This document shows positions 44,523 to 53,265 of a stretch of DNA of 64,000 nt, piece after piece (the stretch's first letter is position 1; each line of letters begins with the position of its first letter). The notes beneath the pieces were generated by a model, which saw nothing but the letters and a program-made list of their open reading frames with translations, did not search any database and had not been told where the DNA came from. The stretch spans positions 1 to 64,000 of the forward strand of contig CAWJTH010000039.1 in assembly GCA_963845495.1 (NCBI GenBank), in the 5' to 3' direction. The position numbers were made by a program, and so were the translations under genes. This stretch comes from JAZKFT01 sp963845495 (GTDB taxonomy: Bacteria > Bacteroidota > Bacteroidia > Chitinophagales > Chitinophagaceae).

Positions 44523-44526
44523 CCAA

Positions 44527-45177
44527 ATGACCCCAACAATTTATTATATCTACGATGCATACTGTGGGTGGTGTTATGGATTTAGCCCAGTTATGAAAAA
44601 ATTATACGACAATTATAAAGAGTCGTTTGCCTTTGATGTATTAAGCGGGGGCATGATTTTGCCCGAAAAGCCAGTACACATCAGCACTGTGGCCGAATAC
44701 ATAAAAGCGGCTTATCCAAAGGTGGAAGAATTGACCGGCATAAAATTTGGCAGCGATTTTCTGTGGCATGTCAACAACCCTGGAGAAAGTGACTGGCATT
44801 TGAACAGTGAAAAATCGGCCATTGCATTGTGTATTTTTAAGGAAATTTATCCGGAACGGGCAGTTGAATTTGCTGTAGATTTAGAATATGCTTTAAATTT
44901 TGAAGGTCGTGATTTATGCGATGATGAAGCTTATCGGCATTTGTTAGAAAAATATGGGCTGGATGAAAACGACTTTTACGCCAAACTAAAAGACGAGGTT
45001 TACAAGGAATTGGCCTATCATGAATTTGAGATCGTAAAAGAATTGGGCATTACAGGTTTCCCATGCGTATTGTTACAAGTAGATGAAACCAACTTTTATG
45101 CCTTGGCAAATGGATTTGTTGATTATGAAACCTTGGAAGAACGAATGAAAAACGTGTTGAAAGAAACGGCAGCGTAA
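44527..45177 (+). CDS. DsbA-family thioredoxin-fold protein (FrnE-like)
   Basis: 216 residues, no signal peptide, so cytoplasmic. The thioredoxin-like CxxC is YCGWCYGFSP near the N-terminus (residues 13-16), followed by the helical insertion typical of DsbA/FrnE (VLSGGMILPEKP) and the cis-Pro region (GITGFPCVLLQVD). FrnE-type proteins are disulfide oxidoreductases or isomerases; some act in oxidative-stress tolerance. It is monocistronic, with a -7 box immediately upstream and a MITE downstream. Confidence 0.85.
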   Translation: MTPTIYYIYDAYCGWCYGFSPVMKKLYDNYKESFAFDVLSGGMILPEKPVHISTVAEYIKAAYPKVEELTGIKFGSDFLWHVNNPGESDWHLNSEKSAIALCIFKEIYPERAVEFAVDLEYALNFEGRDLCDDEAYRHLLEKYGLDENDFYAKLKDEVYKELAYHEFEIVKELGITGFPCVLLQVDETNFYALANGFVDYETLEERMKNVLKETAA

Positions 45178-45223
45178 TGAGAGCTATTCATAACATAAGT
45201 ATTGGGTTATAGATATTTCGTAG

Positions 45224-45374
45224 TGTCTCAGTTTGAAATTTAATGCTTGGATCGTAAAGCAAAAATTAAGCAATACCTCCATTCAGTGTTTCTGTGCCTC
45301 AGTGGCAAACCAATATTTGCCACAGAGGCACAGAAACACTGAAACTTTTAATGCTCAAACTTCAAACTGAGACA
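45224..45374. mobile_element. 151-bp MITE-like element, copy 1
   Basis: Perfect 14-bp terminal inverted repeats TGTCTCAGTTTGAA/TTCAAACTGAGACA. The core is a second inverted repeat of 28 bp with one mismatch around the words CTGTGCCTC and GTGGCAAA. Copy 2 (62325-62475) has the same length and ends. There is no coding capacity, so mobilisation would need a transposase encoded elsewhere. Confidence 0.8.
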
Positions 45375-45610
45375 GAACACATATTTTGCATTTGTTATTA
45401 AATTAATTTTAAATCTTATGACAAAGCTTTTTATTGGTAGTAAATAAATTCATAGCCGTATAAAATGTGTTACACATTTTTAATTTAAAGAAGCCATTCA
45501 CATCTCCTTTCAAATATCTTTTTTACCATTATTTATGCCATGTTTATACGTTAAAAAAGGATTGAAACAGTATGAATATGTTTCAAAATAAAAAAAGCAA
45601 GTTGAAACCA

Positions 45611-45715
45611 GTAGGAAACTATTTCTTAGGCGTAAGAAACTGTTTTGTAACCGTAGGAAATAGTTTCTTAGGTGTAGGAAATGATTTCCTGGCCCTAAAA
45701 AATGATTCTTCAAAC
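45611..45715. repeat. five tandem 21-bp units
   Basis: Units start at 45611, 45632, 45653, 45674 and 45695, each like GTAGGAAACTATTTCTTAGG with changes; the last is the most diverged. In the minus frame they would encode seven-residue repeats (NSFLRLR), but the frame (45510-45740) has no other sign of being a gene. The rest of the gap 45178-45921 holds the MITE and AT-rich DNA. Confidence 0.7.
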
Positions 45716-45921
45716 TAAAATATCTCTTCAAAACAAACACAAGATAAAGTTTTGCAAATTAGAATTGAAACAAGCAGAAGACAGAGTGAAAAATTGTCAT
45801 CTCTAAAAGTTATCTCCCTAAAAAATATTTGTGGAAGCAAATAATTAGAAATGATTTGGGAAAAAAATGAAAAAGAGTGGCTTATAGCATAGCTAATTGG
45901 TCAAATACTTATCTTTCGTTC

Positions 45922-47187
45922 ATGAAAATCTTTCTTTTAATTCCAATATTATTGTTTCATTTCTCGGTTCAGGCACAACAAACCGATTCGTTTTATTTGT
46001 TAAAACCCGACCGGGTTTTTGATGGCGAAACGATGCACACCGATTGGATAGTTTTGGTAAAAGGAAATAAAATAGAAGCAGTTGGCACTATGCAATTGAA
46101 ACTGCCTGCTACAACAAGAATTATTGAAATGAAAGGCACTACGCTTTTGCCAGGTTTGATTGAAGGGCATTCTCATTTGTTTTTGCACCCTTATAATGAA
46201 GTTAGTTGGACTGACCAAGTGCTAATGGAAAGCCGTGCCGAACGAACCGCAAGAGCTGTAACCCATGCCAAAGCCACGCTGATGGCGGGTTTCACCACCG
46301 TTAGGGATCTTGGAACAGAAGGTTCGATGTATGATGATGCGGGTTTAAAACAAGCGATTGAAAAAGGTGTAATTCCTGGCCCAAGGATGATTGTAGCTAC
46401 ACGTGCTATTGTGGCAAATGGAACTTATCAGCCCAATTATAAAAATGCCGACCTTGATTTGCCACAAGGTGCGGCAGAAGTGGGCGGCATGGAAGAAATG
46501 TCGAAAGAAGTGCGTACTCAAATTAGTAAAGGCGCCGACGTTGTAAAATTATACGCTGATTATCGTTGGGGCGAAAACGAACAATCTGCACCCACATTTA
46601 GTATTGAAGAAATTGCCTTGGCTACGAGTATTGCAAAAAGCGGCGGCCGACAAACAGTAGCTCATGCATCAACAAAAGAAGGAATGCGCAGGGCTATTTT
46701 GGGCGGTGTTTCCACCATAGAACACGGCAATGACGGCGACGACGAAATTTTTAAATTAATGAAAGAAAAAGGGGTCGCTTTTACGCCGACGCTTGCTGCC
46801 ACCGAATCTACATCGGAATACAAAGGGTGGAAAAAAGGAATTGATCTTGAACCGGAAAAGGTAACGGCAAAAAAGAAAAGTTTTCAATTAGCTTTAAAAA
46901 ATGGCGTTACCATTTGCATGGGCGGCGATGTGGGCGTTTTTGCCCATGGCAACAATGCAAAGGAAATGGAATTGATGGTAGAATATGGCATGAAACCTAG
47001 TGAGGTACTACGTTCCGCCACTTTCGTAAATGCCAATGTTTTTGGCTACGGCGACCAGCTAGGCAGTATAAAAAAAGGAATGTTGGCAGATATAATTATG
47101 GTAAAAGGCGACCCATCTGTACATATCAAAGACATTCGCAATGTGGTTTTTGTAATGAAAGATGGAGTGATTTATAAGGAATTCTAA
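45922..47187 (+). CDS. secreted amidohydrolase (imidazolonepropionase/prolidase-like)
   Basis: 421 residues from the ATG at 45922 (MKIFLLIPILLFHFSVQAQ), which starts directly at a signal peptide; an ATG at 45877 would add 15 polar residues. Metal ligands of the amidohydrolase superfamily: EGHSHLFLH (HxH), VVKLYAD with the Lys, TVAHAST and IEHGND, and the Asp in MGGDVGVFAHG. The C-terminus returns to the composite domain (GMLADIIMVKGDPS). Members act on imidazolone, Xaa-Pro dipeptides or organophosphates; I cannot choose. Periplasmic. Confidence 0.85.
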   Translation: MKIFLLIPILLFHFSVQAQQTDSFYLLKPDRVFDGETMHTDWIVLVKGNKIEAVGTMQLKLPATTRIIEMKGTTLLPGLIEGHSHLFLHPYNEVSWTDQVLMESRAERTARAVTHAKATLMAGFTTVRDLGTEGSMYDDAGLKQAIEKGVIPGPRMIVATRAIVANGTYQPNYKNADLDLPQGAAEVGGMEEMSKEVRTQISKGADVVKLYADYRWGENEQSAPTFSIEEIALATSIAKSGGRQTVAHASTKEGMRRAILGGVSTIEHGNDGDDEIFKLMKEKGVAFTPTLAATESTSEYKGWKKGIDLEPEKVTAKKKSFQLALKNGVTICMGGDVGVFAHGNNAKEMELMVEYGMKPSEVLRSATFVNANVFGYGDQLGSIKKGMLADIIMVKGDPSVHIKDIRNVVFVMKDGVIYKEF

Positions 47188-47258
47188 TTTTTTCAAGATG
47201 CTGTTTTTCTACCGTAACAATTGTCATAATTTTACTTTACTATTAAATTTTAAATAAA

Positions 47259-47444
47259 ATGGAAATGATTTCTGTTAATCCACCACTTAGTAACGTACAA
47301 GTTGAATTGTTAAATCTTTTTAAAATTGAATTGCCTGATGCACAATTGCTGGAATTAAAAAAAGTGATGTCAAAATTTTTATTGGATAAGGCAAGAGACA
47401 AAGCTGATGCTATTTGGGATGGAAAAAAATATACTGATTTGTGA
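47259..47444 (+). CDS. small protein resembling an antitoxin of PIN-toxin pairs (no toxin adjacent)
   Basis: 61 residues. NPPLSNVQVELLNLFKIELP and the charged C-terminal half (FLLDKARDKADAIWDGK) resemble short proteins that precede PIN-domain (VapC-type) toxins in Bacteroidota and cyanobacteria, a match from memory. Here no PIN gene follows: the 106 bp downstream hold only a short hairpin, then a convergent oxidoreductase. It may be an orphan antitoxin or a free-standing regulator. Confidence 0.5.
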   Translation: MEMISVNPPLSNVQVELLNLFKIELPDAQLLELKKVMSKFLLDKARDKADAIWDGKKYTDL

Positions 47445-47550
47445 AACTACTTTAATATTCCTCAATTTTCTTTCCTACAATAAATGATAAATCCGTAGTT
47501 ATCAAATAACTGACAACAACGGATTATTAGTAATTACGGTATTCAATTTT

Positions 47551-48471
47551 CTAATTTATTTCCAAAACAACTTTGCCATTTATACCGCCGTTTGAAACCA
47601 AATCTTGCGCTTCTGCTGCTTGTTCTAATTTTAATGTTTTGGCAATGTGAGATTTGATTTTTCCATCTTCCACTAGTTTTTTTCCAAATTCTAATTTTTT
47701 GAAAGAAGGGGTTGAACTTATAAACTGTGCATGAACGCCAAATTTTTCTGCCGATGCGGGAGGCGGAGGCATTACAATGCTGATTAAATGACCACCTTTC
47801 TTTAAAACTTCAAACGATTTGGCTTGTGTTTCGCCACCAACGGTGTCTACTACCAAGTCTGCATCTTTTACCAATGTGGCAAAGTTTTGCGTTTTGTAAT
47901 CGATCACTTCATCCGCGCCAAAGTCTTTAGCTAATTCAATACCATTACCAGACGCTGTGCCAATTACGTAAGCACCAATAGCTTTTGCCATTTGTACCAT
48001 AACGCCGCCAACTGCGCCGGCAGCACCATGTATTAATACTTTTTGTCCTTTTTCCAGTTTAGCAGTTTCTACTAAAACACTATAAGCCGTAACAATGGGC
48101 ACAGCCAAAGCAGCAGCTTCGTTGATTGAAATATTTGACGGCTTTATAGCCACTTGGGCCTCGTTTAATGCTACGTATTCAGCGTAAGTTCCACCAAATG
48201 TGGTGGCGAAAACTTCGTCGCCAACTTTTAACCTTGTTACTTTATCTCCAACCGCATCCACCACGCCAGCCAAGTCTGAGCCTGGAATACTTGGAAATTG
48301 CGTAGGGATTTGATCTTTCATTGAACCCGAACGCACTTTCATGTCAAACGGATTTACCGTAATAGCACCAACTTTTATCAGCACTTCGTTTTCTTTAAAC
48401 GAAGGTTTGTCAATTTCCGTTAATTTTAATACACTAGAATCGCCGTAGTTTGAGAACTGTATTGCTTTCAT
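47551..48471 (-). CDS. NADP-dependent zinc-less alcohol dehydrogenase/quinone oxidoreductase
   Basis: 306 residues from the ATG at 48471 (MKAIQFSNYGDSSVLKLTEI). MDR-superfamily features: NPFDMKVRSGSMK, PSIPGSDLAGVVDAVG, GDEVFATTFGGTYAEYV, and the nucleotide loop LIHGAAGAVGGVMVQMAKAI. The zinc-ligand Cys cluster is absent, as in quinone reductases. The substrate is unknown (quinones or enones likely). It is 53 bp downstream of a D-2-hydroxyacid dehydrogenase on the same strand. Confidence 0.85.
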   Translation of the reverse strand: MKAIQFSNYGDSSVLKLTEIDKPSFKENEVLIKVGAITVNPFDMKVRSGSMKDQIPTQFPSIPGSDLAGVVDAVGDKVTRLKVGDEVFATTFGGTYAEYVALNEAQVAIKPSNISINEAAALAVPIVTAYSVLVETAKLEKGQKVLIHGAAGAVGGVMVQMAKAIGAYVIGTASGNGIELAKDFGADEVIDYKTQNFATLVKDADLVVDTVGGETQAKSFEVLKKGGHLISIVMPPPPASAEKFGVHAQFISSTPSFKKLEFGKKLVEDGKIKSHIAKTLKLEQAAEAQDLVSNGGINGKVVLEIN

Positions 48472-48556
48472 TTTCTTTTGTTTAACGATGTATTTGAACA
48501 ACAAATTAAACCGTAGTTAGTTGTAACAGTTTTACACGCCTTTTTATAAAAACAAT

Positions 48557-49537
48557 TTAATAATCATATACTTCAGGGTTAATTGGAAAAGGAATCCGTT
48601 CTCCTTTCAATCCGGCAATAATATTTTTAGCTGCCATTTCGGCCATTGCATTTCTTGTTTCAAATGTGGCAGAGCCGATATGCGGCAGCACACAAACGCT
48701 TGGCATATTTAATAATGGATTGTCTTTTTTCATGGGTTCGGGATTTGTTACATCTAACCCTGCACCCCAAATTCTATTGTTTTGTAAGGCTTCAATTAAA
48801 TCATTTTCGTTGTGAATTCCGCCCCTTGCGGTATTAATAAAAATGGCAGAACTCTTCATTTTATTAAAAGCGGCGGCATTAAATAATTCTTTTGTTTCTG
48901 GCGATAAACTTGTATGTACAGATAACACATCGCTGTATTGCAACAATTCATCAAACGACACATATTTAGCATTTAAATTTTTTTCCGCTTGCTCATTTCT
49001 ATTTCTATTATGATAAATTATTTTCATGCCATAAGCACCAATACATTTTTTAGCCAACTCAAACCCAATCCGTCCCAAACCAAAAATACCAAGCGTTTTA
49101 TTATTTAATTCAATACCTAAATTAGCTGTTGGCTGATAAAATTTCCACTCATCTTTTTGTATGGTTTTATTTAAATAAAATGCCTTACGAGAAACGGCCA
49201 ACATCAATAAAAAAGCAACATCAGCCGTTGCGCCGCTTAAAACACCAGGCGTATTCCCAATAGCTTTTTTTAATTTATTGGCAGCAGCAATATCTACATT
49301 ATCATAACCAACAGAAAGCAACGCAATAGCTTTTAAATGATCGCATTCTTTTAAAAAGTATTCGTCAATTTTATTATTGCCCACACTTAATAATGCATCG
49401 TAATTTTTACAAGTTGCTATTAATTCTTGTTGTGTTAAATCATACAATTCGGTATGTTGTGTAATTGTACATCCGGCGTCTTTTAGTAATTCCAAACCTT
49501 TATCTGGTATTACTCTCGTAACAAAAACTTTCATCAT
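48557..49537 (-). CDS. D-2-hydroxyacid dehydrogenase (glyoxylate/hydroxypyruvate reductase-like)
   Basis: 326 residues. Family features: KAIALLSVGYDNVD, the Rossmann motif LGIFGLGRIGFELAKKC, NTARGG with the substrate-binding Arg, a Glu in DVTNPEPM, and the catalytic His in LPHIGSATFETR. It reduces 2-oxoacids such as glyoxylate or hydroxypyruvate to the D-hydroxyacid with NAD(P)H. It is part of a minus-strand run (47.5-51.9 kb) with a second, more distant dehydrogenase and an MFS transporter. Confidence 0.9.
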   Translation of the reverse strand: MMKVFVTRVIPDKGLELLKDAGCTITQHTELYDLTQQELIATCKNYDALLSVGNNKIDEYFLKECDHLKAIALLSVGYDNVDIAAANKLKKAIGNTPGVLSGATADVAFLLMLAVSRKAFYLNKTIQKDEWKFYQPTANLGIELNNKTLGIFGLGRIGFELAKKCIGAYGMKIIYHNRNRNEQAEKNLNAKYVSFDELLQYSDVLSVHTSLSPETKELFNAAAFNKMKSSAIFINTARGGIHNENDLIEALQNNRIWGAGLDVTNPEPMKKDNPLLNMPSVCVLPHIGSATFETRNAMAEMAAKNIIAGLKGERIPFPINPEVYDY

Positions 49538-49616
49538 TTTTATTTAATGAATTTATAAATGAATTACAATCCCACTTTTAATAAATCAATAAAAAATTAT
49601 AAAAGGCGAACTACAA

Positions 49617-50807
49617 TTAAGCTAGAACAATATTAATTTTAGTTTGTTTTCTATAGCCAACCAATGCAACCAACAAGGCTATTAATCCCCAAATTAATAA
49701 TTGCGATGTTACCATATTCCAACCACCTAATTTCCAACATTGCACACCAATAAATGTACCTATTGCACCGCCGATAAAATAAATGGTCATATAAACGGTA
49801 TTTATCCTACTGTGTGCGGTTGCATCAAGCGTATAAATAGTTGCAACATTGGTAACTTGGGTTGCTTGCACGCCAATATCTAACAATAAAACAGCAGCCA
49901 TTAAAGCAGCTAAAGAAGTGGGTAAAAATTTAATTAATAAAACACCAACAATTAACATGCAAACAGTAATTACTTGCGATTTTGCGGGGTTACCTTTATC
50001 GGCCAATTTACCAAAAATAGGTGCCAATAAAGCCCCGCCAATGGCTAACAAACCAAATAAACCAATTATATTAGCATGATAATTAAATGGCGGGTTGCTT
50101 AAATGAAACGTAAGCGTCGTCCAAAAAGAACAAAATGCGCCAAATACTAAAGCGCCCAAAAATGCCGTTCTTCGCAGTAAAGCAAACCTTGTAAATTGAA
50201 TGATTGTTGATTTAAGCAATGCAACATAATTACCTTGAAATGTTTTTCCAGCAACGCTTGGCAACGAAAATTTAATAAATAGCATGGTAATAAAAACCAT
50301 CATCGCAGAAATGCCATATACGTAACGCCAACCAAACCATTCAGCAATATATCCGCTAAAAACCCTTGCCGCTAAAATGCCAATTAAAATACCGGTAAAT
50401 ATAGTTCCAACATTTTTTCCACGGTTTTCTGTATCCATACTAGCGGCCATTGGCAATATTACTTGTGCGGCAACCCCCAGTAAACCAATCAATAAACTCA
50501 TTACATAAATACCGATAATGTTGGTAAAAAAAGAAGTGCCTAACAACACACAGATAATTGCTAATTGTAGCAAAAGAATTAATTTTTTACGGTCAGTTTT
50601 ATCGCCGAGCGGCGTAATAAAAAACAGCCCTAATCCATAGCCAGCTTGTGCCAGCACCGCAATAATACCAACTTCACTTTCTTTTGCATTAAAGCTTGCG
50701 CCAATGTTTTTTAATATGGGTTGATTATAATAAATATTGGCCACGCACACACCTGCGGTTACGGCCATCACAATTAATTGCGACTTCGTCAGACCTTTAT
50801 TTTCCAT
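49617..50807 (-). CDS. MFS transporter, DHA1-like
   Basis: 396 residues, twelve membrane segments. The loop 2-3 signature is FFITPLGDKTDRKKLILLLQ, the start KSQLIVMAVTAGVCVANIYY. The type is drug/metabolite:H+ antiporters. The substrate is unknown. It lies between two dehydrogenase genes on the same strand, 79 bp from the one downstream. Confidence 0.85.
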   Translation of the reverse strand: MENKGLTKSQLIVMAVTAGVCVANIYYNQPILKNIGASFNAKESEVGIIAVLAQAGYGLGLFFITPLGDKTDRKKLILLLQLAIICVLLGTSFFTNIIGIYVMSLLIGLLGVAAQVILPMAASMDTENRGKNVGTIFTGILIGILAARVFSGYIAEWFGWRYVYGISAMMVFITMLFIKFSLPSVAGKTFQGNYVALLKSTIIQFTRFALLRRTAFLGALVFGAFCSFWTTLTFHLSNPPFNYHANIIGLFGLLAIGGALLAPIFGKLADKGNPAKSQVITVCMLIVGVLLIKFLPTSLAALMAAVLLLDIGVQATQVTNVATIYTLDATAHSRINTVYMTIYFIGGAIGTFIGVQCWKLGGWNMVTSQLLIWGLIALLVALVGYRKQTKINIVLA

Positions 50808-50812
50808 AATGT

Positions 50813-50950
50813 GAAGATAGAGCTGTTAGCTATGAGCCATGAGCTGTTAGCAATTAAAAATTTGAGATTTGAGAAATTAATTAATTTATGAAGATCACAA
50901 CATGGTAAGGGCTAAAAGCTAACAGATCAAAGCTCATAGCTGGCTTTAGC
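50813..50950. repeat. heptamer-repeat palindrome J (supplies a C-terminus and stop)
   Basis: Left arm units AGCTGTT, AGCTATG, AGCCATG, AGCTGTT (50816-50850). The right arm, read on minus, gives AGCTATG, AGCTTTG, ATCTGTT, AGCTTTT. The right arm runs into the dehydrogenase at 50927, so its last residues (SYEL) and stop are encoded by heptamer units. Confidence 0.7.
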
Positions 50951-51884
50951 CACCCATTCTTTAATCGCATTTACGGTATCTTCAAAAAATAATTTGTAGG
51001 TATTTTCTGTAACAAAACCAATATGTGGCGTTCCTAAAACATTGGGCAATGTTCTAAATATATGATTTTCCGGCAGCAATGGTTCAATATCAAAAACATC
51101 AAGCGCAGCGCCCTTAATTTTATTATTTTTTAAAACATTAATTAAAGCGGCTTCATCTACCAGCGGCCCTCTTGATGTATTAATAAAATAAGCTGTCGGT
51201 TTCATTAAAGCAAAATCACCGGCATTTATAATTCCTTTTGTCCGTTCGCTTAAAACTAAATGCACAGTTATAAAATCAGCTTCTTTAAATAGAATATCTT
51301 TTGTAACTAATTTTGCACCAGGCTTCATTTGCTTTTTCTTCCGTAAGATTAGTACTCCAAGCAATTACCTCCATGTCAAATACTTTGGCGTAAGCGGCTA
51401 TTTTTTTACCGATATTTCCAAGTCCTACAATACCAATTGTTTTTCCTTTTAAATCAACGCCTACTGTTGTTTGCCAACCACCATTTTTAAAACTTATATT
51501 TTCGGAAATAATATTTCGGGCCAATGCCATTAATAAAGCCCAAGTTATTTCTGGCGCTCCGCTTGATAAATAACCTGTATTTATTATTTCAATATTTAAA
51601 TCTGCAGCGGCTTCTTTATCAATCGATGCATTTCTTCTGCCAGTTGAAACAATTAATTTTAAATTAGGCAATTGCGATAATATTTCTCTTGTCAATGGTG
51701 TTCTTTCCCGCATCGCACAAATAATTTTAAAAGGTTTTAAGCGTTCGATTAATGCGGACGTTTCATTTATATGATCATTAAAAACAGTTATTAAAATTGC
51801 ATCATTTAATGTTGACCAATCAGCCATTTTTAAAGCCACATTTTGGTAGTCATCTAAAATGGCAACTTGATATTTATTTTCCAT
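50927..51884 (-). CDS. D-2-hydroxyacid dehydrogenase (frame broken by one base)
   Basis: 318 residues when restored. N-terminal VAILDDYQNVALKMADW, the Rossmann motif IGIVGLGNIGKKIAAYAK, then ADFITVHLVLSERTKGIINA, FINTSRGPLVDE, DVFDIEPLLPE and the catalytic His in TPHIGFVTENTY. This subgroup is distinct from the gene at 48557; substrate unknown. As read it stops after TEEKANEAWCKISYK. An extra base in the GG at 51321-51322 explains it: without it the sequence continues ANEAGAKLVTKDIL. The C-terminal tail comes from a heptamer repeat. Probably a sequencing error. Confidence 0.8.
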
Positions 51885-51960
51885 TGTATTGATAAGTAAT
51901 TAAAAAATTATTCAGAAATTAAAGCTAAAAAGTTTAATTTAATTTAAAAAAAATCAATTA

Positions 51961-51990
51961 AAAAAGCCACTTCATTAAGCGGCATTTTTT
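51961..51990 (-). terminator. terminator of the aldolase gene
   Basis: On minus: GCCGCTT and AAGTGGC arms around a short loop, followed by a T tract, 9 bp after the stop codon at 51999. Confidence 0.8.
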
Positions 51991-51998
51991 AAAATTAA

Positions 51999-53057
51999 TT
52001 AGGCTATTGTTATTTCTTTTGCTAAATATACATCTTGCACCATGTTTAAAAAATCAACGCCTTCAGCAAACGGCCTTTGAAAAGCCCTTCTTCCCAAAAT
52101 AGTTCCCATGCCGCCGGCACGTTTATTTATAATTGCATTTTTTAATGAATCAACCGTGTCGGCTGCACCTTTTGATTCGCCGCCAGAATTAATTAATCCA
52201 ATGCGCCCCATATAACAATTGGCCACTTGGTACCGGCATAAATCAATTGGATGATTGGTGGTTAATTTATCATACATCAACGGATCACTTTTTGAAAAAT
52301 TAATGGTTGTAAAACCGCCATTCACATCAGGTATTTTTTGTTTGATAATATCTGCCTGGATGGTTACACCAATGTGGTTTGCTTGGCCTGTAACATCCGC
52401 GGCCGTTTCGTAGTTAATGCCATCTTTTTTAAATGCATTATTGCGGGTATAGCACCATAAAACTGTTGGCAATCCTAAATTATGGGCTTCTTCAAACGCT
52501 TTTGCCACCTCAATAATTTGTTTGTCCGATTCTTCTGAACCAAAGTAAATGGTTGCACCAACCGCAGCTGCACCAAGGTTCCAAGCATCTTTTACAGACC
52601 CAAACATAATTTGATCATATTTAACCGGATAAGTCAATAACTCATTATGGTTTAATTTTACCAAAAAAGGGATTTTATGGGCGTATTTTCTGCTCATTAA
52701 TGCCAAATTGCCAAACGTAGTTGCCACCGCATTTGAGCCGCCTTCCATTGCCAACTTTATAATATTTTCCGGATCGAAATACATCGGATTTTTGGAGAAA
52801 GAAGCACCGGCGCTGTGTTCAATTCCTTGATCGACCGGTAAAATAGATAAATAGCCTGTGCCTGCAAGCCTGCCGTGATTAAAAATGGCTGCTAAATTGC
52901 GTAATACTTGCGGGTTTCGGTTGCTTTGCAACATTATGTCATCAATGTAATTGGGCGATGGCTGGTGTAATGATTCCTTCGGAAACGTATTGCATTGATG
53001 CTTCAATAAGGTATCAGCTTCATCGCCCAACAGTGCTACCATTTTTTCAAAATTCAT
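51999..53057 (-). CDS. fbaB: class I fructose-bisphosphate aldolase
   Basis: 352 residues, typical of bacterial class I (DeoC/FbaB) aldolases. Conserved stretches: GYLSILPVDQGIEHSAGASF, the region LVKLNHNELLTYP, GAAAVGATIYFGSEES, and RRAFQRPFAEGV at the end. The Schiff-base Lys is expected in the barrel but I did not assign it. The enzyme cleaves fructose 1,6-bisphosphate in glycolysis/gluconeogenesis. Monocistronic with its own terminator. Confidence 0.9.
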   Translation of the reverse strand: MNFEKMVALLGDEADTLLKHQCNTFPKESLHQPSPNYIDDIMLQSNRNPQVLRNLAAIFNHGRLAGTGYLSILPVDQGIEHSAGASFSKNPMYFDPENIIKLAMEGGSNAVATTFGNLALMSRKYAHKIPFLVKLNHNELLTYPVKYDQIMFGSVKDAWNLGAAAVGATIYFGSEESDKQIIEVAKAFEEAHNLGLPTVLWCYTRNNAFKKDGINYETAADVTGQANHIGVTIQADIIKQKIPDVNGGFTTINFSKSDPLMYDKLTTNHPIDLCRYQVANCYMGRIGLINSGGESKGAADTVDSLKNAIINKRAGGMGTILGRRAFQRPFAEGVDFLNMVQDVYLAKEITIA

Positions 53058-53265
53058 TTTGTTTAGCTTTTATTTTTTCTAATGTCATTTCCATTTTAAA
53101 GGTAAATGAATTGCCCGCAATTTTTATACTAACCCCATTCAGTCAGGGTGTTGGTATGAATATTAACAGTTCAACTAAACTAAACATATTGGTTAAGGAA
53201 CCGTTTAAACAAACAATCGATTATCTATTTATAATGGAAAAGTATACGCTAAATTCACAACGTCT

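Noticed and set aside
45510..45740. 76-residue minus-strand ORF with FLRLRNS repeats
   Set aside because: Its coding look comes from the 21-bp tandem repeat; ends are low-complexity and there is no promoter or homology I recognise. Kept as a repeat, not a gene.
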